64,000 nt of DNA from Nocardiopsis sp. NRRL B-16309 (GTDB taxonomy: Bacteria > Actinomycetota > Actinomycetes > Streptosporangiales > Streptosporangiaceae), in contig NZ_LGEC01000076.1 of assembly GCF_001279585.1 (NCBI RefSeq), positions 21,261 to 85,260 on the forward strand, written 5' to 3'. Both the position numbers and the translations under genes were made by a program. Within the stretch, counting starts at the first letter, position 1, and each line of letters begins with the position of its first letter. Of the stretch, positions 26,442-35,425 are shown one piece after another. Under the pieces are notes generated by a model that ran no database searches, was not told the DNA's origin, and was given only the letters and a program-made list of their open reading frames with translations.

Positions 26442-26783
26442 ATGCCCGAGTCACGCCTGGAGACACCCGTTCCCGAACCGGTCGCCTCGTTCGTCGCCGC
26501 GGTCAACCGCCACGACGAGGACGCCTTCCTGGACGCGTTCACACCGGACGGCGTCGTCGACGACTGGGGCCGCGAGTTCGTCGGGCGGGAGCGGATCAAG
26601 GCCTGGAGCGACAAGGAGTTCATCGGCGCCCGGGGTGTGCTGACCCCGCAGGAGTGCCGGACCGACGGGTCGGAGGTCACCGTCGTCGGCGACTGGCGCT
26701 CCCACCACGCCAACGGCCTGAGCTCCTTCACCTTCGCCGTGGAGGGGGACGCGATCAGCCGCATGACCATCCGCGAGGGCTGA
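26442..26783 (+). CDS. SnoaL-like / NTF2-fold protein
   Basis: A 113-residue cone-shaped NTF2-fold protein: the helix FVAAVNRHDEDAFLDAFTPD is followed by VVDDWGREFVGRERIKAW and a strand-rich C-terminal half ending ISRMTIREG. Proteins of this fold serve as cyclases, isomerases or binding proteins; the active-site residues are not distinctive enough to choose. Start after GAGAGGACCACC. Probably monocistronic. Confidence 0.72.
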   Translation: MPESRLETPVPEPVASFVAAVNRHDEDAFLDAFTPDGVVDDWGREFVGRERIKAWSDKEFIGARGVLTPQECRTDGSEVTVVGDWRSHHANGLSSFTFAVEGDAISRMTIREG

Positions 26784-27102
26784 GCGGCCACGCCGCGGCG
26801 CATAACGAATCAGTATCGCGACTTTATGCCGCACCTACAGGCGGTGCGGCAGCATGGCCGTGTCGGATGGACGACAGGGAATCCCTGGTACACGCGGGGA
26901 CATGCCACCTGGGCGAGGGACACGCGGGCGTCGCCACACTCGTGAGCCCATGGGGCACCGGACGCCGTTGGGCCGCTCCGAGCGATCGGAGCGGCCCAAC
27001 GGAAGAGGTCATCGTGAGTCGTGAACCACCTGGAGCGACCCGAGGACACGTTCCACGGACACCCGCCCGGCTGCGCGGTGGGCGGCGTCCACGGAAGACG
27101 TC
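26784..27102. other. spacer between the SnoaL-like gene and hrdB with two hairpins
   Basis: A 319-base convergent spacer. An 8-bp stem GCCGCACC/GGTGCGGC with a 7-base loop (26828-26850) can end the SnoaL-like transcript, and a much stronger 17-bp stem (26965-27002) can end both. Otherwise I see nothing; small open frames here have poor codon use. Confidence 0.5.
26965..27002. terminator. strong bidirectional terminator at the 3' end of hrdB
   Basis: A perfect 17-bp stem (26965-26981 with 26986-27002) closed by the tetraloop GCGA, about 100 bases past the sigma-factor stop codon on the minus strand. Confidence 0.85.
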
Positions 27103-28770
27103 CTAGTCCAGGTAGTCGCGGAGCACCTGCGAACGCGACGGGTGACGGAGCTTCGACATCGTCTTGCTCTCGATCTGCCGGATGCGCTCACGGGTGACCC
27201 CGTAGACCTTGCCGATCTCGTCTAAAGTCTTCGGCTGACCGTCGGTGAGACCGAAGCGCATGGACACGACGCCGGCCTCGCGCTCGGACAGGGTGTCCAG
27301 CACCGAGTGCAGCTGCTCCTGCAGCAGCGTGAAGCTGACGGCCTCGCCCGGCTGGATCGCCTCGGAGTCCTCGATGAGGTCACCGAACTCGCTGTCGCCG
27401 TCCTCGCCCAGCGGGGTGTGCAGGGAGATCGGCTCGCGGCCGTACTTCTGCACCTCGACGACCTTCTCCGGGGTCATGTCGAGTTCCTTGGCCAGCTCCT
27501 CCGGGGTGGGCTCGCGGCCCAGGTCCTGGAGCATCTGGCGCTGCACGCGGGCCAGCTTGTTGATGACCTCGACCATGTGCACCGGGATACGGATGGTGCG
27601 GGCCTGGTCGGCCATGGCGCGGGTGATCGCCTGCCGGATCCACCAGGTGGCGTAGGTCGAGAACTTGAAGCCCTTGGTGTAGTCGAACTTCTCGACGGCG
27701 CGGATCAGGCCCAGGTTACCCTCCTGGATCAGGTCCAGGAAGAGCATGCCGCGGCCGGTGTAGCGCTTGGCCAGGGACACGACCAGGCGCAGGTTGGCCT
27801 CCAGCAGGTGCTTCTTGGCGCGGCCGCCGTCCTCGGCGATCCACTCCAGCTCGTCGCGCAGCTCGAAGGTGAGCAGCTCGGACTCCTCGGCGAGCTTCTC
27901 CTCGGCGAACAGGCCGGCCTCGATGCGCTTGGCGAGCTCGACCTCCTGCTCGGCGTTGAGGAGCGGAACCTTGCCGATCTGCTTCAGGTAGTCCTTGACC
28001 GGGTCCGCGGTGGCGCCGGCCGCGACCACCTGGGCGGCGGGCGCGTCGTCGTCATCCTCGTACAGGACGAAGGAGTCGTCGTTCTTGTCGGACTTGGCGG
28101 GAGCGCCGACGGCCTCCGGCTTGGCCGGCTTGACCGCGTCCTTGTCGGACGTGTCGCCGGTGTCCTCGACCAGTTCGAGCTCGGCACCGGTGTGCTCGAG
28201 GTCGTCGTCCAGGGGCTCCTCGGAGATCTCCCCGGTGGGCGCCAGTTCGAGGTCCTTCTTGGCCGACTTCTTGGCGGTGGCGGTCTTCTTGGCGGGTGCC
28301 TTGGCCGCGGCGGGCTTCTTGGCGGCGGCCTTCTTCGGGGCCGCCTTCTTCGCGGGTGCCGCCTTCTTGGCCGCCTTCGGGCCCTCGGAGGCCTCGGCGG
28401 AGTCGACGACGGCGGTGACCGTCTTGGGCTGCTCCTGCGCGGCGGCGGCGCGCACGGGCTTGGCCGCCCGCGGGGACGCGGCGTCCGCGGCGGACTTGGT
28501 CGAGGTGGACCGCGTGGCCGCGGCCTTGCGCCGCGGAGCCTTGCGCCGCGAGGAGGCCGACTCGGGAACGAGTACGGTCACGCCCTCCTTGGCGAGGCTG
28601 CGGAGCACGGACTGCGCCTGCGACATCGGGATTTCGGCCTCCTCGAAGGCACGGCGCACGTCCTCGGGCTCAAGAAAGCCCTGGGACCGCCCACGCTCGA
28701 TCAGCTGCTGAATGACGGGCTCTTGCAGTGACTCGGACTGCTTCGAGCGAGTCGAACTGGCAGATGACAC
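27103..28770 (-). CDS. hrdB: principal RNA polymerase sigma factor (HrdB/SigA type)
   Basis: A 555-residue group 1 sigma-70 factor that directs core RNA polymerase to housekeeping promoters. An N-terminal region 1.1 is followed by a Lys/Ala/Pro-rich stretch (about 132-173) and an acidic segment, then region 1.2 (DPVKDYLKQIGKVPLL), region 2 (YTGRGMLFLDLIQEGNLGL, GFKFSTYATWWIRQAI), region 3 and region 4 with the helix-turn-helix TLDEIGKVYGVTRERIRQIE. The GTG at 28770 is chosen from its spacing to GAGAGG; the frame upstream overlaps promoter DNA. The basic N-terminal extension is usual for actinobacterial homologues. Confidence 0.93.
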   Translation of the reverse strand: MSSASSTRSKQSESLQEPVIQQLIERGRSQGFLEPEDVRRAFEEAEIPMSQAQSVLRSLAKEGVTVLVPESASSRRKAPRRKAAATRSTSTKSAADAASPRAAKPVRAAAAQEQPKTVTAVVDSAEASEGPKAAKKAAPAKKAAPKKAAAKKPAAAKAPAKKTATAKKSAKKDLELAPTGEISEEPLDDDLEHTGAELELVEDTGDTSDKDAVKPAKPEAVGAPAKSDKNDDSFVLYEDDDDAPAAQVVAAGATADPVKDYLKQIGKVPLLNAEQEVELAKRIEAGLFAEEKLAEESELLTFELRDELEWIAEDGGRAKKHLLEANLRLVVSLAKRYTGRGMLFLDLIQEGNLGLIRAVEKFDYTKGFKFSTYATWWIRQAITRAMADQARTIRIPVHMVEVINKLARVQRQMLQDLGREPTPEELAKELDMTPEKVVEVQKYGREPISLHTPLGEDGDSEFGDLIEDSEAIQPGEAVSFTLLQEQLHSVLDTLSEREAGVVSMRFGLTDGQPKTLDEIGKVYGVTRERIRQIESKTMSKLRHPSRSQVLRDYLD

Positions 28771-28923
28771 AAACACCTCTCGAACGGACGTGTGGCGAGA
28801 TTGTCGGACCCGGTGGTCCGCCTGGCCGGGACCGGGCACGGCACCCTCTCCCACCTGCGGCCTGGGATCGTCCCCACTGGGGCGGGGAAGCCGTTTGTCT
28901 ACCAAGCGTATGCGCTGGGCTCA

Positions 28924-28940
28924 GCCCCGCGTCGCGGGGC
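28924..28940 (-). terminator. short terminator hairpin after the SpoIIE-like gene
   Basis: GCCCCGC-GTC-GCGGGGC, a perfect 7-bp stem, 49 bases past the stop codon of the minus-strand phosphatase gene and upstream of the hrdB start. Confidence 0.5.
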
Positions 28941-28988
28941 GGAACGACTTCTTCACTGTAGGCAAGGCAATGGACTTGTTCGTACGGT

Positions 28989-31154
28989 CTACCGCTCCGA
29001 CGCGGAATCGATCACCGGTAGCTGAACAGCGAGCAGTGTGACGTCGTCGTCCTGCTCATACCCTTCGAGCATGCTCTCAACAAGGTACTCCAGCATGAGC
29101 TGTGGATCGCCCACCACCTCCGGCGGTGCCGACGAGGCCACTTCGACCAGCTCGTCCAGCCCCGAGGCGACGGACCGTTTACGGTTCTCAACCAGTCCAT
29201 CGGAGTACAGGGCGACAGTGTTACCGGGTTGGACGAAGAATTTGTGGTGGCCTCGTTCCGAGGTGACTCCCAAGGGCGTGTCGGGCTCACTGTCCAGCAG
29301 CGAGGGCCTGGCGCCGCCGGCCACGACCAGCGGCGGAAGGTGGCCCGCGTTGCTCAGGTCGAGCTGGCCCGTGACCGGGTCCAGGACGAAGTAGACGAGC
29401 GTGGTGACCTGGTCCATACCCTCGGTGGCCGTGAACATGCGGTCCAGCCCGGTGAGAACATCGGCCGGTTCGGGCATGGAGTAGGCCAGGGCGCGCAGGG
29501 CGTTGCGGATCCGGCTCATCCCGGCGGCCGCGGGGATGCCCTTGCCCATGACGTCGCCCAGGACGCCCGCCACGCGGCCGTCGGGCAGCGGGAAGGCGTC
29601 GTACCAGTCGCCGCCCACCTGGACGTGCTGGGAGCCGGACCGGTAGTAGGCGGCCAGGCGCACCCCGCTGACCTGGGGCAGGTCCTCGGGCAGGAGGCTG
29701 TGCTGGAGTTCCTCCGCGGTGCTGTGCTCGCGCTCGTAGAGCGTGGCCCGGCCGATGGCCAGGGCGCACTGGCCGGCCAGGGCCTCCAGGAAGACGCGCT
29801 CCTCGTCGGTGGTCTCGCGCGGACTGGCGAAGGCGAAGCGCAGGGCGCCGATGGGTCGGCCCGCCACCATCATCGGCAGGGCCACCCAGGAGCGCTCGGG
29901 CGTGGTGTCCAGGAGTTCGGCGACCTCGGGGGCGTCGTCGAACAGGGCCGAGAGCTCGGCGGGGCCGGCGGCGATCCGCGGCGCGCGGTCGGCCACGGCT
30001 CTGGCCGCGACGTCGGGGTGGTCCAGCGGGAACGTGTGCCGGGGCAGGTCGTGGGCGTGCTCGGCGGCGATCGTGCGCAGCCGGAGGCGGTCGCGGTCCA
30101 GCAGGACGACCGACGTGTGGTCGGCGCCCACGCCGGACCGGCCGATGTCCGACATGGCGTCGACGACGTGGGCGACGGTGAGGGCCTCGGCGAGGTCGGA
30201 GGTGGCCTGCTGTAGGCGGGCGGTCCGCATGGCCGCCTCGCTGAGCTGGTGGTTGAGGCGCTGGCGGAGTTCGTCGGCCTCGCGCTCGGTGGTGACGTCG
30301 ACCAGCGTGCCGATCCACTCGGTGGTGCGGACGCCGTCGCTGACCGGGTTGGCGCGGGCCCGGTAGTGCGTGTAGCCGCCCGAGCGGGTGCGGACGCGGA
30401 AGAGGGCGTCGAAGGGCGTGGCGTCCAGGACGGCGTCGCCCCAGGCGATCTCGACGCGCTCGCGGTCGTCGGGGTGGAGGGCCTGCAGCCAGCCGCGGCC
30501 GAGGTAGGACTCCAGGTCCTGGCCGGTGATGGCGCGCCACTGCGGCGAGTCCTCGTGGACCTCGCCGGTCGCCCCGGCGGTCCACACGATCTGGTTGCCG
30601 GCCTGCAGGAGGGCGCGCAGGCGCTCCTCCTCGCGGCGGGTGGCACCGCCCTCGTGGTCACGGGCGGCGATGAGGGCGACGTGCACGTCTCCGGTGTCCG
30701 GGGAGGTCACCGGGAACCAGGTCAGGTCCCAGACCTCGCCGTCCGGGGTGCGGTGGCGCTCGCGGACGGAGCGGCCGTGCTCGCGGGCGGCGGCCGGACC
30801 GGTGCGCAGCAGGGCGGCGCCGACGGCGGAGGGGGACTTTCCGGCCAGCTCCTCGGGGCGCCGGCCCAGGCACTGGGAGGGGGCCAGTCCGACGAGGTCG
30901 GCGAGCCGCTGGTTGATGGTGCCGAACGCGTCGTCCGGACCGATCAGCGCGAACCCGATCGGCGCGTCGGTGAGAAGGGATTTCACCGCGTCGGGAAGTT
31001 CCGCCCCGCTGACCCGGGGTGGCGGAATGGACGTCTCGGCGCTCAACTGCTCGACACCTCCGGGACCCTCGGATTCCCCACCCGTGTTTCGTTGGGGCTG
31101 TTGCCTGGACCGTACGCCCGCCGTTGACGGCCCCTGTCCGCCCGTGGCACTCAT
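28989..31154 (-). CDS. PAS-PAS-GAF-SpoIIE serine phosphatase
   Basis: A 721-residue cytoplasmic sensor phosphatase. PAS 1 lies at about 55-165 (IGFALIGPDDAFGTINQRLA), PAS 2 at about 180-305 with its PAC tail (TTEWIGTLVDVT), a GAF domain at about 320-475, and a PP2C-type SpoIIE domain at about 490-715 with metal-binding QVGGDWYDAF, GDVMGKGIPAA, LSNAGHLPP and EQDDDVTLLAVQL. It should dephosphorylate anti-anti-sigma proteins. It lies just upstream of, and parallel to, hrdB. The 5' end is uncertain; the first 45 residues are low complexity. Confidence 0.85.
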   Translation of the reverse strand: MSATGGQGPSTAGVRSRQQPQRNTGGESEGPGGVEQLSAETSIPPPRVSGAELPDAVKSLLTDAPIGFALIGPDDAFGTINQRLADLVGLAPSQCLGRRPEELAGKSPSAVGAALLRTGPAAAREHGRSVRERHRTPDGEVWDLTWFPVTSPDTGDVHVALIAARDHEGGATRREEERLRALLQAGNQIVWTAGATGEVHEDSPQWRAITGQDLESYLGRGWLQALHPDDRERVEIAWGDAVLDATPFDALFRVRTRSGGYTHYRARANPVSDGVRTTEWIGTLVDVTTEREADELRQRLNHQLSEAAMRTARLQQATSDLAEALTVAHVVDAMSDIGRSGVGADHTSVVLLDRDRLRLRTIAAEHAHDLPRHTFPLDHPDVAARAVADRAPRIAAGPAELSALFDDAPEVAELLDTTPERSWVALPMMVAGRPIGALRFAFASPRETTDEERVFLEALAGQCALAIGRATLYEREHSTAEELQHSLLPEDLPQVSGVRLAAYYRSGSQHVQVGGDWYDAFPLPDGRVAGVLGDVMGKGIPAAAGMSRIRNALRALAYSMPEPADVLTGLDRMFTATEGMDQVTTLVYFVLDPVTGQLDLSNAGHLPPLVVAGGARPSLLDSEPDTPLGVTSERGHHKFFVQPGNTVALYSDGLVENRKRSVASGLDELVEVASSAPPEVVGDPQLMLEYLVESMLEGYEQDDDVTLLAVQLPVIDSASER

Positions 31155-31613
31155 CCGTCCATGGCGCCGATTGCGGTCGGGGGACTCCAGGGCCCTCGGG
31201 AGTCACACTCCATGACTCCTCTCGGCCACTGTCACGGCTCAAGCATAGGACACACCCGCTGCGCGGGGCTGCCGTCGCGGCGGGGGCCGTCCGTGGACGT
31301 GGAAGGTAAATGGTAGGCCACGCGGCGGCCGGGGAACAGTCATGCGGTCGTTCCACGGACACGATTTCTCGTGATTGCGGGCGTTGGTCGACCCTGTTCC
31401 GTTTGACCGCTCTCACATGCTTTTGGCCCGCAAGATGTCCGACTTGCCCTTTTTCTCCTTGTTGACCTGCGGTAACAGTGGGGGTCGAGTAAACGGCATC
31501 TCCCCCAGGTTTTATCCACCGCGCGCCGGAAGAGGGGTTGACAGTCAGTCCAGAACAAGTGGAATGGGTGAAGGTCTCCGTCCGGCCACCATCACCTAGG
31601 GGTGTGAGCACGA
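31155..31613. other. divergent promoter region
   Basis: A 459-base spacer between the phosphatase gene (minus) and a small plus-strand gene. It contains AT-richer patches near 31370-31470 and the sequence TTGACA at about 31538, but I find no matching -10 hexamer at the right distance. No credible gene and no strong hairpin. Confidence 0.35.
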
Positions 31614-31913
31614 ATGCTCCAGACCTTCCCTGTCCAGGATCTGCCGAAGATCTCGGCACGGCTCCACGACGAGTTCAGCGGGCTGCCCCGCCGACGCGTC
31701 GAGCGCTGTGTCAGCGACACGTGGAACTGCATCGAGCATCTGGGGATCACGGTCACCCCGGACCTGGTCGAACGCGTGGCCCGCGAACACCTGGAGGCGT
31801 TGGTGAACTCGGTCCCGCCCTCGCACGAGGTGCGTCGGCCTCCGCGCCGCACGGGCACGCTCATCACCGGACACCGCACGGTGCCCCCGCCCCGGCCCGG
31901 CCCGCGCCTCTGA
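31614..31913 (+). CDS. small helical protein, possibly a three-helix-bundle dimerization domain
   Basis: A 99-residue protein. Residues 12-65 are predicted helical (KISARLHDEFSGLPRRRVER, then DTWNCIEHLGITVTPDLVER) and resemble the three-helix-bundle dimerization proteins annotated in actinomycetes; the basic Pro-rich C-terminus looks disordered. No enzyme motif. The start is the first ATG; AGGGGTG lies about 12 bases upstream, which is long. Whether it forms an operon with the next gene, 73 bases downstream, is unclear. Confidence 0.6.
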   Translation: MLQTFPVQDLPKISARLHDEFSGLPRRRVERCVSDTWNCIEHLGITVTPDLVERVAREHLEALVNSVPPSHEVRRPPRRTGTLITGHRTVPPPRPGPRL

Positions 31914-31986
31914 CGCCCGGGGCCGCCCCGACCGCGCCGTCGTCCACAGGCGGGATCGGCCAAGGCCCCGGCTGTCATACGCTCAG

Positions 31987-33663
31987 GTGGTGCCCTCCCC
32001 TACACCGCCCACACCCTCAGGTCCACCACCGGTCCCCGACGCGGTCTTCGACGAGATGCTGCGCGCGGCCCGAGCACTCCTGGCCATGCGGCACCCGCTC
32101 GACGCCGAACTGGCCTTCAGCGAGATGCTCGGTGCCTGGTGGGGCGAACGCCTGCCGGGAGTGGACGTCGAGCGGCTGCTCGGGGAGGGGCTCATCACCC
32201 ACGCCACCGCCTCGGGTCGGCCCGCCGGCCTGGCGGTCCTGGCCGCGGTGACCGCCCTGGGCACCTCCGCCGAGCAGCGCGAGCTCGCCGAACAGGGGAT
32301 GATCGCGCTCAAGGAGCAGGGGCTGCAGATGCCCGCCTGGGCCGACCAGCTCGGCGCGGTCACGCCGGTGGCCGCCTACGTCAACGGCGACCAGTTCGGC
32401 GACACCGACGACGTGGTCTGCGTGTTCAGCCGGGACGCCCCCGACGACGCCGGCGCGGTACCGCCCGAGCACGCGCTGATCCTCGTGGTCGACCACAACG
32501 GCGGCGGGGTCCTGCGCGACGCCTGGGTGACGACCAAGGTCGACCAGCTCCTGGCCCAGTGCCGGGAACGCGCCGAGGCGGACGAGTACGCCCGGTTCGA
32601 GCAGCTGGAGCTCACCGAGGCCCGCGCACGGCTGGTCCGGGCACTGGATCGCACGTCCCGCGTGGTGGCTGGCGCCTCCTCCGACTCCGGCGGCCCCGCC
32701 GTCGAACTGGTCGGTCTCACCCCAGCCGACCTCGCGCGCGGATCCCTGGCCACGCACTTCGCGCTGGCCGCCTCCCGCATCCTGGCGCTGCCCGAGCCGC
32801 CCGAGGGCGTGTGCGTCGCGCCCGTCCCCGTCTGGCGGCGCGACCGCAGAGCGGTGCTCGCCGCACGCTTCCTGGCCTCCGACGAGGCCGCCGAACTGTC
32901 CGACTCCTACGCCGCGAGCCGCTGCGTCGACCACATCATCGCGCACGGCTGCGACGTCGACGGGGGCAGACCCATGCGGATCAGTCCGCGCAAGGTCGAG
33001 TCGTTCCTGCTGCACTGGCTGCCCGGGCGGGTGGTGCTCCTCCAGGAGGAGCAGGAGGCGATGCCGCACGTGCTGGCCGCCTGGATCCGCTGGGCCGGTG
33101 CCCGGTCGCGGCTGCCCGAGGTGGCCGTGGGCGCCACCCTCGACGCGCTGTGGGAGGCCACCTCGGCCTTCACCCGCACCTACCGCGACCCGGCCCGCGC
33201 GCTGGGCCTGCGCCAGGAGGCGATCCGCCGCCTGCTGCCGGACGGCGACTTCTCCGCCCTCGCACGCCGGATGTTCGCCTTCCCCCTCCTGGCCAGCGAA
33301 CTCGTCCTGTGGGCGCCGGAGGAGTTCGACCCGGCCACCGCGTGCGGACGCCGGGCGCTGCTGCGGCTGGACCACTACGGCGAGTACGAGGCCGCCACGC
33401 CGCACAGCGGCCGCCACTCCACCGGCCGCGACCGGTGGTACCGGCCGGTCACCGTCGACGACCCCGAGCGCGAACGGGAACTCGACCGGCACGAACGCCT
33501 CGCCGAGCGCCTGTGGACGGGGCGGCCCGCCAACCTGTGGGCCGCCGCCCGCCGCATGCTGGACCGCGGCGTGGACCGGCCCACCGTCCTCGCCGCCCTG
33601 GGCGAGGTCCTCGGCGCCGCCCGCGACGAACCAGACCTGCGCCGCCGCCTCGACTCCCTCTGA
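31987..33663 (+). CDS. large uncharacterised protein
   Basis: A 558-residue soluble protein I do not recognise. It is Leu/Ala/Arg-rich and mostly helical, without membrane segments, Cys clusters or nucleotide-binding loops. Distinct stretches include HALILVVDHNGGGVLRDAWV at about residue 160, VAPVPVWRRDRRAVLAARFL, and a C-terminal SGRHSTGRDRWYRPVTVDD. Codon use is normal for the genome and the frame is clean, so it is a real gene. It ends 21 bases before the convergent tyrosine phosphatase gene. The start codon is the first of two consecutive GTGs. Confidence 0.6.
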   Translation: MVPSPTPPTPSGPPPVPDAVFDEMLRAARALLAMRHPLDAELAFSEMLGAWWGERLPGVDVERLLGEGLITHATASGRPAGLAVLAAVTALGTSAEQRELAEQGMIALKEQGLQMPAWADQLGAVTPVAAYVNGDQFGDTDDVVCVFSRDAPDDAGAVPPEHALILVVDHNGGGVLRDAWVTTKVDQLLAQCRERAEADEYARFEQLELTEARARLVRALDRTSRVVAGASSDSGGPAVELVGLTPADLARGSLATHFALAASRILALPEPPEGVCVAPVPVWRRDRRAVLAARFLASDEAAELSDSYAASRCVDHIIAHGCDVDGGRPMRISPRKVESFLLHWLPGRVVLLQEEQEAMPHVLAAWIRWAGARSRLPEVAVGATLDALWEATSAFTRTYRDPARALGLRQEAIRRLLPDGDFSALARRMFAFPLLASELVLWAPEEFDPATACGRRALLRLDHYGEYEAATPHSGRHSTGRDRWYRPVTVDDPERERELDRHERLAERLWTGRPANLWAAARRMLDRGVDRPTVLAALGEVLGAARDEPDLRRRLDSL

Positions 33664-33684
33664 CCCGCCCCGTCACCCGGAGAA

Positions 33685-34464
33685 CTACCGCAGCAGCCGG
33701 TCCCGCAGCCGTTCCACCACGCTCTCGGAGACCTTCAGACCGTCGGCGACGTACTGGTCGAAGGACCCGAACAGCTCGTCCACGTGGCCGAAGGCCGTCT
33801 CCAGGTACTCGGCGCGCACCCGCGTCATCGGTGCGACGTCGTCCCAGGCCAGGCCGCTGTCCACGGAGAGCCGCCGCATCCACGCGTCGGTGTTGGCCTG
33901 GCGCTCGTTGCTGGCCAGGTAGTCGGCCAGGATGTCGGCGCGGTCCACCCCCAGCAGTCCCAGGACGACCGCGGCGCCCCAACCGGTGCGGTCCTTCCCG
34001 GCACTGCAGTGGAAGACGAGGGAGCTGGGACCCGTCGCCACGCGCTCGACGAGTTCCCGGTACCCGGCCAGGGCCTCGTCGTCGGCCACCAGTTCCCGGT
34101 AGACCGCGTACATGAACCGCTCGGCGGCGCCGTCGGCGAACATGGCGCGCGCGGCCTCGGGGTCGGCGAGGGTGTCGGTGAAGTTGGCACCGGCGGCGTC
34201 CTGGCCCTGGACCGCGACCACGGCGTACTCGGCGCCGTCCGGGACGAGGTCGGGGAGCCGTTCCCGTTCGACGGGCGTGCGCAGGTCGACGAGCTGGCGG
34301 ATGCCCAGGCCGTGGTAGACGGCGAGGTCCTCCGTGCTCACCGAGTGCAGGGCGTCGGACCGGTAGAGCAGGCCGTGGCGGACCGTCCGGCCGGAGCCGG
34401 ATCGGAGACCGCCGAGATCACGGAAGTTGGGGGCGCTGGGGAGGATGAAACCGTCACTTGTCAC
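33685..34464 (-). CDS. tyrosine-protein phosphatase (PtpB/Y_phosphatase3 type)
   Basis: A 259-residue phosphatase with the P-loop HCSAGKDRTGW (nucleophile Cys153, Arg159) and the family's N-terminal APNFRDLGGL. This class, which includes M. tuberculosis PtpB, can act on phosphotyrosine, phosphothreonine/serine and phosphoinositides. It has no signal peptide, so it probably acts in the cytosol unless secreted without one. The nucleotidyltransferase gene upstream is 66 bases away on the same strand, so the two may be cotranscribed. Confidence 0.85.
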   Translation of the reverse strand: MTSDGFILPSAPNFRDLGGLRSGSGRTVRHGLLYRSDALHSVSTEDLAVYHGLGIRQLVDLRTPVERERLPDLVPDGAEYAVVAVQGQDAAGANFTDTLADPEAARAMFADGAAERFMYAVYRELVADDEALAGYRELVERVATGPSSLVFHCSAGKDRTGWGAAVVLGLLGVDRADILADYLASNERQANTDAWMRRLSVDSGLAWDDVAPMTRVRAEYLETAFGHVDELFGSFDQYVADGLKVSESVVERLRDRLLR

Positions 34465-34530
34465 GACCGTGACGATACCGACCCGGCCCGGGTCCGAACA
34501 GGGCGCGTCCGACCATGGGAGGACCCGTGG

Positions 34531-35262
34531 TCACCCGGCCTCGCGCATGGCGGTGATCTCCGCGCCCGCCTCCTTGACGTCCTTGGCCGTGTCCACACCG
34601 CGCCAGAAGCCGTCGATGCGGTAGGCGGTCAGGCGCCCCTCCTTGGCCAGGTCGGGGAAGGTGGAGGACTCGTGGTCGCCCTTGGTCGGCAGCAGCGGGG
34701 TGATCTCCGGCTCGAACAGGTAGACCCCGGCGTTGATCCACACGGGCAGCAGCGGACTCTGCGTGAACCCCTCGATCCGGTCCTGGTCGTCCACGTCCAC
34801 GATGCCCCAGGTGGTGCGGAACTGGGCGAGCGCCAGGGTCGCGGCGCCGCCGCGGTCGCGGTGGTGGGCGGTGAACTCGTCCAGCGGGAACCACGTGAGC
34901 ACGTCGCCGTTGAGTGCGAAGTAGGGCGCGTCCTGGTCGCGCAGACCGCTGGAGGCGTAGCGCAGGGCTCCGCCCCGGCCCAGCGGTTCGTCCTCCACGA
35001 GGAGGGTGATCTCCGGACCGCCCGACCGGGCGTCGAGGTGCTCGCGCAGGACCTCGGCCTTGTAGCCGCACGACACCACGACCTGCTCGACGCCGTGCTC
35101 GGCCAGCCACTCCAGCTGGTAGTCGACGATGGGCCGTCCGGCCACCTCCACCATCGCCTTGGGGCGGGTGTCGGTGTAGGGCCGCAGCCGGGTGGCCTGT
35201 CCTCCGGCGAGGATGAGCGCCTGGGTGACGGGGGACGCGGATGATGAGGAGGAAGCGGTCAT
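34531..35262 (-). CDS. sugar-phosphate nucleotidyltransferase
   Basis: A 243-residue NTP-transferase-fold enzyme with the nucleotide-binding LILAGGQATRLRPYTDTRPK (a variant of GGxGTRLxPxTxxxPK), VSCGYKAEVLREHL, the metal Asp in FALNGDVLTWF, and a late FWRGVDTAKDV. It would join a sugar-1-phosphate to a nucleotide for glycan synthesis; mannose or glucose are likely substrates but cannot be told apart here. The short length means it lacks the C-terminal left-handed helix of GlmU/GlgC. Start ATG at 35262, 25 bases after a stop in frame. Confidence 0.8.
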   Translation of the reverse strand: MTASSSSSASPVTQALILAGGQATRLRPYTDTRPKAMVEVAGRPIVDYQLEWLAEHGVEQVVVSCGYKAEVLREHLDARSGGPEITLLVEDEPLGRGGALRYASSGLRDQDAPYFALNGDVLTWFPLDEFTAHHRDRGGAATLALAQFRTTWGIVDVDDQDRIEGFTQSPLLPVWINAGVYLFEPEITPLLPTKGDHESSTFPDLAKEGRLTAYRIDGFWRGVDTAKDVKEAGAEITAMREAG

Positions 35263-35425
35263 AGTCGGGACCCTAGCAGCCGGTTCGCCGGTCCTCCCAG
35301 GGTGCTCGCCCCGCCTGCCCAGGTGGTGTCCGCACACCCCGCGGCCGTGTCCGAACGCCGTCCGCGGCGGTGGCCGCCCCCTGCGCTCGGCGCCCCGCGA
35401 GGGCGTGCGGGGACGCGCTCGGCTG

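Noticed and set aside
26810..27049. A small minus-strand gene downstream of hrdB
   Set aside because: It is read across two strong hairpins and has no ribosome site or recognisable sequence.
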